Of a DNA stretch of 53,323 nucleotides, positions 1 to 8,498 are shown in pieces; within the stretch, counting starts at the first letter, position 1, and the number at the start of each line of letters is the position of its first letter. The stretch is taken from NCBI GenBank assembly GCA_902537215.1, contig CACBAM010000014.1, forward strand, positions 1-53,323, written 5' to 3'. The notes beneath the pieces are model-generated. The model searched no databases. It was not told the DNA's origin and saw only the letters and a program-made list of their open reading frames with translations. The position numbers and the translations under genes were made by a program. The DNA is from an uncultured Alphaproteobacteria bacterium. GTDB lineage: Bacteria > Pseudomonadota > Alphaproteobacteria > Rhodobacterales > Rhodobacteraceae.

Positions 1-261
1 ACCAACCCTTAAAGATCCAAAAGCAGGGCACATGCTTTGTGGCTTATCATGTGGACCCATGGGGTAATCTTTTCGCAAATTTTGTATAAGCTCTTTGTTG
101 GCGCCTCTTTCTGCACTACCCTTAAGAGATGAGGACCCACAAAGGCCATCAGATGTGGTGCCTACGCCCGCAGAATGCTTGTCTTCTAAATCAACATTGA
201 CCTCATCATTCAACTTAACGTCGTCCGCTGCATCATATTTTATTTCTTTCTTTGTGCTCAT
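1..261 (-). CDS. bchY: Chlorophyllide a reductase subunit Y, 5' part only (cut by window edge)
   Basis: The reading frame is open from an ATG at 261 (minus) to the window edge, giving the first 87 residues. After a poorly conserved acidic leader comes the block YPMGPHDKPQSMCPAFGSL, which is the conserved N-terminal signature of BchY, including the cysteine expected to help hold the Fe-S cluster. BchY and BchZ form the NifDK-like catalytic component of chlorophyllide a oxidoreductase (COR), which reduces ring B on the way to bacteriochlorophyll a. It lies 18 bp downstream of bchX with an AAGAAGA-like ribosome site, so it is the third gene of the bchCXY operon. The rest of the gene, and presumably bchZ and puf, lie outside the window. 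Confidence 0.93.
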   Translation of the reverse strand, partial: MSTKKEIKYDAADDVKLNDEVNVDLEDKHSAGVGTTSDGLCGSSSLKGSAERGANKELIQNLRKDYPMGPHDKPQSMCPAFGSLRVG

Positions 262-279
262 TCTTCTTAATTTTTCTCT

Positions 280-1302
280 TTACACTTCGTCATATACGAC
301 TTCTAACGACTCTTTGGGTTTGGCAAATTTTCCTCTCATGTCAGCATCGGTAGCTGGTTGCAACACAAAGTCAGCTCCTGTCTCACTAGCTGCAAACAAA
401 TTGAGAAGGCCATCTTGGTCGAGTGGCTTCGGTCTAAGTGGTGGGGCCTCAGCTGTATTGGTTCCTAGTTCAGCAAACAGTTCTCCCCACCTTGACTCTT
501 TTGTTCCAACAATGTGATAATTTGCGGACTTCTTTCTAAGGTCATCATCTTGAGGTATACTTGCAAGAATTGGTATTTTTACTGTCTCGGCAAAAGCTGC
601 TGCTTCGCCCGACCCATCGTCTTTGTTAATTACTAAACCTGCCACACCAACGTTTCCACCTAATTTTCTAAAGTACTCAACTGCTGAACAAACATTATTT
701 GCTACATATAGAGATTGAAGATCGTTTGATGCCACCAATATAACCTTTTGAGCCATATCCCTTGCTATTGGCAATCCGAAACCGCCGCAAACCACATCAC
801 CCAAAAAATCCAATAATACGTAATCAAAATCCCAATCGTGAAACCCTAGCTTTTCCAATAGCTCAAAGCCATGGATTATGCCGCGTCCTCCACATCCTCT
901 TCCTACTTCTGGCCCGCCAAGCTCCATGGCAAATACGCCATTTCTTTTAAAACACACATCTCCAATAGAGACTTCTTCACCCGCAAGTTTCTTATTAGTC
1001 GATGTTTCAAGTATAGTTGGGCAAGCCTTTCCCCCGAATAAAAGAGAAGTTGTATCAGATTTTGGGTCACATCCTATAAGTAGAACTCTTTTTCCTTGTT
1101 CTGCCATCATATGACTAAGATTTGCAAGAGTGAAACTTTTACCGATGCCTCCTTTACCGTAGATCGCTATTATCTGCGTTTTTTTTGTTGGCTCACCAAC
1201 TGGTACTTCATCAATAGGTTGATTTGCTTCTTCTCGAAGGTCCTTGTGGTGTTTTTCTAAGTCTTTCTTATCTAAAGTATTAGTCGGGTTATCTAAGCTC
1301 AT
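280..1302 (-). CDS. bchX: Chlorophyllide a reductase iron protein subunit X
   Basis: BchX is the NifH-like ATP-dependent electron donor of COR and feeds electrons to BchYZ. The sequence shows the P-loop YGKGGIGKS near residues 49-56, the switch-like CDPKSDTTSLLFGGKACPT, and the two cysteine contexts GRGCGGRG and VVCGGFG that ligate the intersubunit [4Fe-4S] cluster. I place the start at 1302 rather than the upstream in-frame ATG at 1317. The 1302 ATG overlaps the bchC stop as ATGA and has GGAGGG just upstream, a classic translational coupling; this gives 340 residues. It sits between bchC and bchY in one transcript. Identification is secure from the motifs and the neighbours. Confidence 0.96.
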   Translation of the reverse strand: MSLDNPTNTLDKKDLEKHHKDLREEANQPIDEVPVGEPTKKTQIIAIYGKGGIGKSFTLANLSHMMAEQGKRVLLIGCDPKSDTTSLLFGGKACPTILETSTNKKLAGEEVSIGDVCFKRNGVFAMELGGPEVGRGCGGRGIIHGFELLEKLGFHDWDFDYVLLDFLGDVVCGGFGLPIARDMAQKVILVASNDLQSLYVANNVCSAVEYFRKLGGNVGVAGLVINKDDGSGEAAAFAETVKIPILASIPQDDDLRKKSANYHIVGTKESRWGELFAELGTNTAEAPPLRPKPLDQDGLLNLFAASETGADFVLQPATDADMRGKFAKPKESLEVVYDEV

Positions 1303-2240
1303 GCTACATCCCTCCAATCAATAACCATCTTGAGGCATTCTGGATCTTCGAAAGATTGTCGATAAGCGGCTTTGGAGAAATTTATATTACTCTCATGCGA
1401 TATTAAACCTTCTAAAGATAGAGCACCGGTTTCTAATAGTGATCGTGTAATATTTATGTCTTCAGTATTAAATTCAGCTGAAATCCTGAACCTAGCCTCT
1501 TTTATAAATGCGGGCGGGAAAGAAAAGGAGATAGGAGATGAATAAAATCCAGCAAAAACTATTTCGCCATTTTTTTTCAATTTTGGAATAATCTTATCCA
1601 AAACGCTGATATCTCCACTAGCCTCATAAATCGATTCATGATCTGAAGAATTATCATTTTCTGGATCAATAACGTCATAATCTGTTTCATTACCGACTCT
1701 AAGAGGATTACTTTCCCATACAATCGGGGCTTGCCCACCAGCAGCTATTGTTAATCGAGCTAGCAGCCTTCCTAAAACACCATGACCAATAATAAGTGAG
1801 GGAAGTTTGTTCCCAAGCCCTGCGATGGCATGCCTAGCAGTAGCTGCGAGTGCAAATAATGTCCCTTTAGCTTTCAAATTAGGGTCTATTTTTATAAGTT
1901 TTTCATCGGAAGCTATTAGAAGGCTAGAGGACGCTCCGAAAAGACCCTTCTCGTTTTTATAGCAATTGGCCCCTGGGACAAATACATGATCGCCAACCTT
2001 GAGTTTCCTGGATGCTCTGTTGTCGACTACCACCCCAACCGTTTCATAACCTGGGACAAGAGGATAACCCATTCCAGGGAAAAATGGCATGTCACCATTC
2101 CAAAACAAGCGTTCCGTGCCGGTAGAAACCCCAGAGAACTGTGTTTCAATTATGACTTCACCTGACTTTGGTTCCCTTAGGGCAACTTTGCGCAGGTCTA
2201 ATTCACCTGGGTTATTAATTACTATTGCTAATGTTTCCAT
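1299..2240 (-). CDS. bchC: 3-hydroxyethyl bacteriochlorophyllide a dehydrogenase
   Basis: BchC oxidises the 3-hydroxyethyl group to the 3-acetyl group of bacteriochlorophyllide a. It is an MDR-superfamily protein. The sequence shows the GroES-like N-terminal half (GVSTGTERLFWNG, then PLVPGYETVGVVV) and a Rossmann-type stretch (LIIGHGVLGRLLARL). I chose the ATG at 2240 (METLAIVINN...) because the family begins here; a TTG at 2255 is the only upstream alternative and neither has a strong Shine-Dalgarno sequence. The stop overlaps the bchX start by 4 bp. About 240 bp separate it from crtF, and that gap holds two PpsR-type palindromes, so this is probably the promoter-proximal gene of bchCXY(Z). 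Confidence 0.93.
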   Translation of the reverse strand: METLAIVINNPGELDLRKVALREPKSGEVIIETQFSGVSTGTERLFWNGDMPFFPGMGYPLVPGYETVGVVVDNRASRKLKVGDHVFVPGANCYKNEKGLFGASSSLLIASDEKLIKIDPNLKAKGTLFALAATARHAIAGLGNKLPSLIIGHGVLGRLLARLTIAAGGQAPIVWESNPLRVGNETDYDVIDPENDNSSDHESIYEASGDISVLDKIIPKLKKNGEIVFAGFYSSPISFSFPPAFIKEARFRISAEFNTEDINITRSLLETGALSLEGLISHESNINFSKAAYRQSFEDPECLKMVIDWRDVA

Positions 2241-2419
2241 ATTAAACGCTGACAATTATTAAGGTTTTCATGAATTAACGATAAAAAATCGACGTGGAAC
2301 CCTATGGATTCCCCTCGTAAATCGATGTCTTTTTCTAGCTTTCTTAAAAACTCAACCAAAAAGCTGGTCCTCTTTTATTTACGTAAATATCCTGTAATTA
2401 AAGCCAACTCAAAAATAAA

Positions 2420-2437
2420 TGTCAATAAATTTAGACA
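2420..2437. promoter_or_regulatory. PpsR/CrtJ-type operator, distal site upstream of bchC
   Basis: The 18-mer is TGT, 12 bases, ACA, the established consensus of PpsR/CrtJ, the aerobic/light repressor of photosynthesis genes. It lies in the crtF-bchC gap, 5 bp from a second identical-format site, as expected for cooperative binding of a tetrameric repressor. Function is inferred from the motif and position. Confidence 0.75.
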
Positions 2438-2442
2438 AAAAC

Positions 2443-2460
2443 TGTAATAAATTTCTGACA
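2443..2460. promoter_or_regulatory. PpsR/CrtJ-type operator, second tandem site upstream of bchC
   Basis: This is a second TGT-N12-ACA 18-mer, ending TGACA, whose centre is 23 bp from that of the site at 2420-2437, roughly two helical turns. The pair sits about 180-220 bp upstream of the bchC start and just beyond the crtF stop. The remaining stretch down to bchC shows no gene. Confidence 0.75.
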
Positions 2461-2483
2461 TATGGTTTTTATGCAAAAAAAAA

Positions 2484-3614
2484 CTACTTTTGAGCACTCA
2501 TAACTTGGGTAATAAATGGCGCACTTACAGCATGCTTAACAATATTTGAAAAACCAACCTTGAGGAGAATCACCTTATGCTCCTCAAACGAACGCACTTT
2601 TCCTGTTGTCATTGCCATCGTATAAAATGAAAAATAGCAATCACTGGAACGCATCGCTTTGCTTCCACCAGACATTGGCTCTGTTATTAACAACGATCCA
2701 CCCTTTGGAAGAGCTTCGTAGATTCTTTTGAGCAACAACTCTACAGTGCTGTCTTCATGATCATACAAAACCCTTACTAAACTTATAACATCTTGATTCG
2801 AAGGAATATCATCTTTTAAAAAATCACCAGGACAAAAATTTAAAAGCCCTACTATATCATCAATTTTTTGGTGATTGTTCTTTGCAACGTTTATTACATT
2901 TGGCAAGTCAAAAACGGTGGCTTGGATACCGGGATACTTACTCTTTACCGCTAATAAAAATGCGCCTGTACCACCGCCAATATCTAGAATACTTTTAACG
3001 CCTTTAAAGCTATATGCTTGCAAAGTTTGATCCGCAACCAACCTTTGGGAAGTCTGCATCAGCTTACTGTATTCGGAAGATACCTTTGTGGAAATCTTCT
3101 TTTTTTCTCCTCCTTTTCTTACATAGGGCCAAAATTGACTCAGCTCTGTTTCACTTCTCCCATGCAATAACTTCACTGGATCTAAGAGATCTCGATATAA
3201 AATTTGGTTGTGCTGAATCATATCCATTAACCCAGGAACCCCAACTATTTGCGCCCCTACCCTCGTCAGCCAATATTTATTTCTTTTGTAGCATATCAAG
3301 TTTAAAGCACATCCACCACGCAGCAACAACAAAGACCTTTCATTCGCAATCTCCAGAAACTTGCTAACCTCATCCAGTGATCGCCCTTCTTTCTTGAGAA
3401 ATTGAAAGATATCCAAATAGATTAATAAATGAAGAATTTGTGTATAGACAAACCCGGACATGATCTCATGAATCTTATTGCCCTCATAACTGATGAGACC
3501 TCTAAGAATTGGAACTTTAGCGATAGCTTCATGCACTTTGGTTGATGAAAAGACTTTAACCTTCAATCGATAATAGCTTCTATAAAGCGAATTAATTTTT
3601 TCTTTCAAAATCAT
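2484..3614 (-). CDS. crtF: Demethylspheroidene O-methyltransferase (carotenoid 1-O-methyltransferase)
   Basis: CrtF methylates the C-1 hydroxyl of demethylspheroidene and related carotenoids using S-adenosylmethionine. The 376-residue protein has a helical dimerisation N-terminal half and a class I methyltransferase C-terminal half, with the SAM-binding motif ILDIGGGTGAFLLAV around residues 211-225, a following acidic strand end (FDLPNV), and LVRVLYDHED where O-methyltransferases carry catalytic/metal-independent residues. It is downstream of crtE on the same strand (43-bp gap) and upstream of the bchC control region, exactly its Rhodobacter position. The Shine-Dalgarno sequence before the ATG is weak. 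Confidence 0.93.
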   Translation of the reverse strand: MILKEKINSLYRSYYRLKVKVFSSTKVHEAIAKVPILRGLISYEGNKIHEIMSGFVYTQILHLLIYLDIFQFLKKEGRSLDEVSKFLEIANERSLLLLRGGCALNLICYKRNKYWLTRVGAQIVGVPGLMDMIQHNQILYRDLLDPVKLLHGRSETELSQFWPYVRKGGEKKKISTKVSSEYSKLMQTSQRLVADQTLQAYSFKGVKSILDIGGGTGAFLLAVKSKYPGIQATVFDLPNVINVAKNNHQKIDDIVGLLNFCPGDFLKDDIPSNQDVISLVRVLYDHEDSTVELLLKRIYEALPKGGSLLITEPMSGGSKAMRSSDCYFSFYTMAMTTGKVRSFEEHKVILLKVGFSNIVKHAVSAPFITQVMSAQK

Positions 3615-3657
3615 CCGATCGGAGCAGTCTTGAACACCTGTTAAACATATAAGTGGC

Positions 3658-4518
3658 TTACAAAGTTTTTTGAAGAGGCTTTACTGGTGTTAGACGTTCT
3701 GCCTGACTTCTAACGATTTTGATCAATTCAACTTCACCGGGGCATGAGGGAATAGAAGCTATAGCTCCAGCCAAAATGTCTTGAAGCCTTTTAATCGCAC
3801 CTTGCTCTCCAAGCTTTAAAACAGCGTTAGGGCGCTCATTTTCGCTATCTCTGTTATTCGATTTACCACTTTTTTGAGGGTCAGAAAAGTCCTTCAAATC
3901 GTCAGCAACCTGAAACGCCTCACCTATTCTCTGCCCGAGCTCGGCCCATGGCTCTGGATCTTCGCCTGCAGAAATTGCCCCCATTTTTGTAGCCGCGACG
4001 AACAATGAGGCCGTTTTGAGTTTATGATATGAACTAAGATCAATCGTTTTTTCACTTTCCCAACCTTGACCTGAACAGATACCATAGGGCATACCCGTTG
4101 ACGTTGTTAAAACATTTATCAACTCGCCAAGCCTGGCAGGAGCGCTTATGCCTTTAGAAGTAAGCACTTGAATTGCTAAAATAATAAGAGAATCTCCACA
4201 TAGAACAGCTAGAGGCTCATCAAAGGCCTTATGAACAGTAGGCTTACCCCGCCTAACCTCCGCATTATCAAATGCTGGCAAATCATCATGCACTAAACTG
4301 GCGCAATGCATCATCTCGACTGAAACCGCTGATGCCATTGAGAGATCAACATTATCTAACCCACACGCATTGGATACAGCAAGGCAGAGCTGAGGCCGCA
4401 CTCTAGCACCGCCTGGAAAGATTGCATAATCCATCGCCGCAGCCAATTTTGGCGGAGCAGGCGATCGACTCGCATTCTCAATTGCCTTTTTCAGTGCCTC
4501 TTCTAACTTTTCTCTCAT
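3658..4518 (-). CDS. crtE: Geranylgeranyl diphosphate synthase (carotenoid pathway)
   Basis: CrtE is a trans-prenyltransferase that makes C20 geranylgeranyl diphosphate, the precursor of carotenoids and of the bacteriochlorophyll tail. The 286-residue protein carries the first aspartate-rich motif in VHDDLPAFDNAEVRRGKPT (about residues 95-113), the GGARVRPQL substrate-binding segment near residue 36, and the second aspartate-rich motif QVADDLKDFSD near residue 198. The ATG at 4518 has AGGA about 7 bases upstream, and a PpsR-type palindrome begins immediately behind that ribosome site. It is divergent from crtD. Confidence 0.95.
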   Translation of the reverse strand: MREKLEEALKKAIENASRSPAPPKLAAAMDYAIFPGGARVRPQLCLAVSNACGLDNVDLSMASAVSVEMMHCASLVHDDLPAFDNAEVRRGKPTVHKAFDEPLAVLCGDSLIILAIQVLTSKGISAPARLGELINVLTTSTGMPYGICSGQGWESEKTIDLSSYHKLKTASLFVAATKMGAISAGEDPEPWAELGQRIGEAFQVADDLKDFSDPQKSGKSNNRDSENERPNAVLKLGEQGAIKRLQDILAGAIASIPSCPGEVELIKIVRSQAERLTPVKPLQKTL

Positions 4519-4527
4519 ATCTATTCC

Positions 4528-4545
4528 TGTGGTAAAAATTAGACA
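4528..4545. promoter_or_regulatory. PpsR/CrtJ-type operator, crtE-proximal
   Basis: TGT-N12-ACA 18-mer, 9 bp in front of the crtE start codon and touching its Shine-Dalgarno sequence. It is one of two such sites in the 90-bp divergent crtE-crtD gap. Repressor binding here would cover the crtE leader. Confidence 0.72.
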
Positions 4546-4559
4546 TCATTAGAAATTTG

Positions 4560-4577
4560 TGTAAATAATTTTGGACA
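4560..4577. promoter_or_regulatory. PpsR/CrtJ-type operator, crtD-proximal
   Basis: Second TGT-N12-ACA 18-mer of the crtE-crtD gap, 31 bp in front of the crtD ATG. Centre spacing to the crtE-proximal site is 32 bp, about three helical turns, so both could be bound on the same face. Confidence 0.72.
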
Positions 4578-4608
4578 GTTTTTAAAATAAGTCAATAAAA
4601 TACCTTTT

Positions 4609-6096
4609 ATGCTAAAAAAAAACGAACATATAATTATTGTAGGCGCAGGAATTGGTGGGCTTGTTTCTGCTCTTTTACTTTCCAAACAGGGATTTAAAGT
4701 AACTGTTGTTGAAAGAAATGGATACCCTGGGGGAAAATTAAGAGCTTTTTCAAGTCAAGAGGGTCCTATTGATGCAGGGCCTACAGTTTTGACACTAATT
4801 GACGTTTTTCAGGAAATATTCACTCAAGCAAATCTAAATATTTTCAAGGAATTAGATTTGTACAAAGAAGAGCTATTAGCCAGGCATTACTGGCCAGATG
4901 GAAAATGTTTAGATCTTTTTTCAACTCATGAAAAAAATCTTTTTTCTATAGAAAAAGTATTTGGAAAAAATTCAGCAGCTGAATTTGACAAATTTCATCG
5001 AGATTGTAAGACGCTTTTTTATGCTTTTAATAACTCATTGTTAAGAAATGGCTACCCTGGGGGCTTTTTGACAAAAAAAGATTTTTTAAAAAGTATTCCT
5101 CGATTAATTAACATTTTGGGCTTCCCAACCGACTACTGGAGAAAGTTAGAGAAATATTTCAGCGAACCTAAGCTCAGACAACTGTTTGGAAGATACGCGA
5201 CATATGTTGGGGGGTCACCTTTCAATTCTCCATCCCTACTACAGCTTATATGGTATGTTGAGTTTCTGGGCGTATGGCGTATAAGAGGAGGTCTTCACAC
5301 TCTTGCGAATAAATTGAAGCAATTATCAACAGAAAATGGTGTTGAGTTTGTTTTCAATAAGTCTGTTACTAAAATTAATATCAAAGACAACAATGTTTGT
5401 AGCCTGGATCTCAATGATGGACAAAGGTACCAATCCAGAACTGTATTGTTTAATGGAGATCCACGGAACTTTAAAGAAGGTAACTTGGGTAGTGATTTAA
5501 AAAATTTGATAAAAAAAACAGCAACTGAACCACGATCTTTATCTGCCTATGTATGGTCATTTGCTTCTGAAACTACGGGGGTGGAACTAGCCCACCACAA
5601 TGTCTTTTTTAATGAGAACTATAAGAATGAATTTGATAGTATATCAGCCGGGCAAATAGCTAAAGACCCCACTTTATATATATGCAAGCAAGAAAAGGGC
5701 TTAAAAAGTAGCTCAAAAAATCGCTTTGAGATAATCATCAACGCGCCCTCACTCACTCAAAATAAAATTACTGCTACGAAGGAGTATGATTTATGCAAAG
5801 AAAGAACATTTCAAAAACTCAGCAAAATGGGAATTTACTTCAAAAACAAACCGAATTCACACAATCTGACAACTCCGAGAGCATTCGAAAGACTAGCACC
5901 GGGCGCGGACGGATCAATCTACGGGCTAAGCCCCGAGAGACTACTTTCAACCTTCCAAAGACCCTCCACAAAAACAAAAATAAAGGGCCTTTATCTGGCT
6001 GGAGGGGGAACTCATCCAGGACCGGGGTTGCCCATGGCAGCTCTATCAGGCAAGCATGCGGCAGAAATGATACAACGGGACCTTGCTTTGATCTGA
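4609..6096 (+). CDS. crtD: Methoxyneurosporene dehydrogenase (carotenoid 3,4-desaturase)
   Basis: CrtD is an FAD-dependent carotenoid desaturase of the CrtI family and introduces the 3,4 double bond in the spheroidene pathway. The 495-residue protein starts with the dinucleotide-binding fold IIIVGAGIGGLVSALLLSKQ (residues 8-27) and YPGGKLR, and ends with the family's C-terminal FAD signature GLYLAGGGTHPGPGLPMAAL (about 463-482). CrtD rather than CrtI is inferred from its position next to crtC and divergent from crtE; the other homologue, at 8499-10097, is next to crtB. No clear Shine-Dalgarno sequence precedes the ATG. The 3' end overlaps or abuts crtC, suggesting translational coupling. Confidence 0.92.
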   Translation: MLKKNEHIIIVGAGIGGLVSALLLSKQGFKVTVVERNGYPGGKLRAFSSQEGPIDAGPTVLTLIDVFQEIFTQANLNIFKELDLYKEELLARHYWPDGKCLDLFSTHEKNLFSIEKVFGKNSAAEFDKFHRDCKTLFYAFNNSLLRNGYPGGFLTKKDFLKSIPRLINILGFPTDYWRKLEKYFSEPKLRQLFGRYATYVGGSPFNSPSLLQLIWYVEFLGVWRIRGGLHTLANKLKQLSTENGVEFVFNKSVTKINIKDNNVCSLDLNDGQRYQSRTVLFNGDPRNFKEGNLGSDLKNLIKKTATEPRSLSAYVWSFASETTGVELAHHNVFFNENYKNEFDSISAGQIAKDPTLYICKQEKGLKSSSKNRFEIIINAPSLTQNKITATKEYDLCKERTFQKLSKMGIYFKNKPNSHNLTTPRAFERLAPGADGSIYGLSPERLLSTFQRPSTKTKIKGLYLAGGGTHPGPGLPMAALSGKHAAEMIQRDLALI

Positions 6097-6992
6097 ATAT
6101 CCCACCCAACGGGTACGGATGGTGGTACATGGATGGCCTTTCAGATGACGGCACAAAAGCAGTTTCAGTTATCGCCTTCATAGGTTCGGTCTTCTCCCCA
6201 TGGTATAGTTGGTCTGGTAGAAAAAACCCGCATGACTATTGTTCAATAAATATTGTGACATATGGGAAAGGGGGGCGTTGGACGATGACTGAGCGAAGGG
6301 AACGCCACGTTAAACTCACTGAAAATTCTTTTAGGGTCGGGCCTAGCAAATTAGAGTGGGATGGCAAGAAGCTTGTTCTAGAGTTTAGTGAAATAACAAT
6401 TCCGCATTTCGATAAAATTGAAGGTTGCATCACTGTTACACCAGAAAGTGTAAATGATTTGGAAGTCTTGTTGAAACCTGACGGGACACACATATGGAGA
6501 CCATTCTCCCCAATTTCACGTGTAGATATTAAAATAAATAAGAAAGGATGGAGTTGGCAAGGGGACGCTTACCTCGATGGAAATTTTGGAACAAGGGCAC
6601 TCGAACAAGATTTCAATTATTGGACCTGGAGCCGTCTACCTTTTAAAGACAAATGCCTTACATTTTACGACGCTGATCTAGTTGACGGCAGCAACACCAA
6701 TATAGCACTGCGCTTTAATAAAAATGGCTCTGTTGAAGAGGTAGAAGCACCTCCTCTGCAACCTATATCAAAAACAAAATGGCTCATTAAACGGGTTGCC
6801 AGATCGGATAGGGAATTTTCACCCTATCAAAGCCGGGCATTGCTAGATGCACCATTTTATTCTAGGAGTGAGTTAGTTACTCAAATTGATAAAGAAAAAA
6901 CTACCGGCGTTCATGAAACCTTGGATATGAAAAGGTTTACAAACCCACTGATAAAACCTTTGCTATGTGCAAAGATACCTCGAATTTTTTAG
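6093..6992 (+). CDS. crtC: Hydroxyneurosporene synthase (carotenoid 1,2-hydratase), start uncertain
   Basis: CrtC adds water across the 1,2 double bond of neurosporene or lycopene-type carotenoids. Family blocks are clear: NGYGWWYMDGLSDDG, VIAFIGSVFSPWYSWSGR, LDGNFGTRALEQDFNYWTWS and, near the end, DAPFYSRSEL. No ATG, GTG or TTG lies just upstream of the NGYGWWYMDG block; the first nearby ATG (6129) falls inside it. I set the start at the CTG at 6093, in front of NIPPNGYGWW, which overlaps the crtD stop. The open frame runs further back through crtD, but that part looks like crtD shadow. The conservative alternative is 6129. The 3' end overlaps convergent tspO by 4 bp. Confidence 0.85.
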   Translation: MNIPPNGYGWWYMDGLSDDGTKAVSVIAFIGSVFSPWYSWSGRKNPHDYCSINIVTYGKGGRWTMTERRERHVKLTENSFRVGPSKLEWDGKKLVLEFSEITIPHFDKIEGCITVTPESVNDLEVLLKPDGTHIWRPFSPISRVDIKINKKGWSWQGDAYLDGNFGTRALEQDFNYWTWSRLPFKDKCLTFYDADLVDGSNTNIALRFNKNGSVEEVEAPPLQPISKTKWLIKRVARSDREFSPYQSRALLDAPFYSRSELVTQIDKEKTTGVHETLDMKRFTNPLIKPLLCAKIPRIF

Positions 6993-7453
6993 GAATTCTC
7001 CTTATTCAATTGAATAATAGTAAAATTTAATGCCCCTGCGTAGGAACCCCAAACTATATAGGGAGTAAGTAGAAGACCTGCTATTAAATCAATGTAAAAA
7101 GCTAGGACAATCATGATAACAACTGAAACCCAAAGGCATAATAGAATTATAAAACCTAACTTTATCCTGTGGAGGCCGAAGAATACGGGAGTCCATAAAG
7201 TATTGAATACAAGTTGAAGCGCCCAAAAAATCAAGAATAAGTCATTGCCAGGAGCTCCGTAAACTCTAACTAAAGAATATGACATGGCTAAATATAAATA
7301 TAACCATGCAATAGGAAAAACCCAATCTGGAGGTGTCCAACTAGGTTTGTTTAGGGATTTATACCAGTCTCCTGTTGGGAACAAAGAACCGGTAGACCCA
7401 GCTGCGAGACACGCCAAAAAACCGAGCAAAAAAATGAATATCGACCCTGTCAT
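6989..7453 (-). CDS. tspO: TspO/MBR family tryptophan-rich sensory protein
   Basis: TspO is a five-helix outer-membrane/translocator-protein homologue that binds porphyrins and modulates photosynthesis gene expression in Rhodobacter. The 154-residue sequence shows the family signature WYKSLNKPSWTPPDWVFPIAW (residues 27-47), five hydrophobic segments, and the conserved WTPVFF and NTLW stretch in the third. It is located between crtB and convergent crtC, the position of tspO (crtK) in Rhodobacter. It starts 12 bp after the crtB stop, so is probably the last gene of the crtI-crtB-tspO transcript. Confidence 0.94.
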   Translation of the reverse strand: MTGSIFIFLLGFLACLAAGSTGSLFPTGDWYKSLNKPSWTPPDWVFPIAWLYLYLAMSYSLVRVYGAPGNDLFLIFWALQLVFNTLWTPVFFGLHRIKLGFIILLCLWVSVVIMIVLAFYIDLIAGLLLTPYIVWGSYAGALNFTIIQLNKENS

Positions 7454-7465
7454 AACCCCAATTCT

Positions 7466-8494
7466 CTATGTTGATAAATAAATGCTTTTCTTATCATTTT
7501 TCTCAAGCTCCATTAGAACGTCCATCAATCTTTTGCCAGAAAAAAGAACCATATCATTGCCATAACTTTTCTTCTGTGCGCTACTTACAAGAAATTTGAC
7601 TTCTCTTAAAGCTGGAGCGTGTACAACAGCTGAAACTGGCAAAATTTTAGAACTAAGAGTTTTTAAAAAAGAAAAAGCAAGCAAGGTTATCTTTTCAGAT
7701 TTTGAGGTTATTGCTCTCTGGTTAATGCTATCGTACTGAACAGACTCAATATGTGCTCCAATACCTTCATAAATGTAGCGGGCTGCATATATTCCTGGCT
7801 GACAGGAAGTTGGGAGGCCAAAAAGCCCAGATTCTGAACGCTTGTATAATCGACTCGCTTCTTCTAATAAACGTTTTGCTATTGAAGCTAACTCTTTTGA
7901 AGGCTTAGGGCTTGAAAGAAAATCTTTCAAATCTATATTTTTTTCTTTCAGCCAATCAGTAGGAATGTATATACGGTTACTTCTAGCATCTTCGCCTATG
8001 TCTCTTACGATGTTGGTAAGTTGCATAGCCACACCAAGATCACAAGCACGTGCTAATATATCTTTATTTCTTACTCGCATTAGGACACACATCATTACGC
8101 CGACGGTTGATGCAACTCGTGCACAATAAGAGCGCAACTCTGAAAGAGATTTGTACTTTCTCCCTTCAGCGTCCCATTGCATTCCCTCTAATAAAGCCAT
8201 GGGGAGTGCTTTTGGCATTTCATAAAACTTTACAAGTTCTGCAAAACACCTATCAGAGGAATAATTTTCTGGCTTTCCCAAATAGACTTTTTCAAGTCTG
8301 ACAAAGAGCTTTTTTAGAGATAGCAATTTTGCCTGACTATCGTCAATTGCATCGTCAACAATTCGGCAAAATGAATACAAAACGATTGCAGAGTCGCGTA
8401 CTTTTTTGGGAAGAATTTGTGAAGCAGCATAAAAAGAGTGGGATCCCTTTTTAATTATTTCGTAACAGGTTTCCAGATCTTCTTTATTATACAT
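7466..8494 (-). CDS. crtB: 15-cis-phytoene synthase
   Basis: CrtB condenses two geranylgeranyl diphosphates head-to-head to phytoene, the first committed carotenoid step. The squalene/phytoene synthase family motifs are present: FCRIVDDAIDD (first aspartate-rich site, about residues 42-52), ARVASTVGVMM, and AMQLTNIVRDIGEDARSNR (second site, about 157-175), followed by YIPTDWL. The protein is 342 residues. It begins 4 bp after the crtI stop, so the two enzymes are tightly coupled; tspO follows. Identity is secure. Confidence 0.95.
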   Translation of the reverse strand: MYNKEDLETCYEIIKKGSHSFYAASQILPKKVRDSAIVLYSFCRIVDDAIDDSQAKLLSLKKLFVRLEKVYLGKPENYSSDRCFAELVKFYEMPKALPMALLEGMQWDAEGRKYKSLSELRSYCARVASTVGVMMCVLMRVRNKDILARACDLGVAMQLTNIVRDIGEDARSNRIYIPTDWLKEKNIDLKDFLSSPKPSKELASIAKRLLEEASRLYKRSESGLFGLPTSCQPGIYAARYIYEGIGAHIESVQYDSINQRAITSKSEKITLLAFSFLKTLSSKILPVSAVVHAPALREVKFLVSSAQKKSYGNDMVLFSGKRLMDVLMELEKNDKKSIYLST

Positions 8495-8498
8495 TTGA

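Noticed and set aside
95-517. Open plus-strand frame of 140 codons across the bchY/bchX junction
   Set aside because: It is antisense to conserved bchX and bchY coding sequence and its translation is low-complexity Ser/Leu-rich with no ribosome site.
5793-6092. Upstream extension of the crtC frame into crtD
   Set aside because: The translation (Gly/Arg/Lys/Ser-rich) has no CrtC similarity, while the crtD frame on the same bases carries the conserved FAD C-terminal motif.
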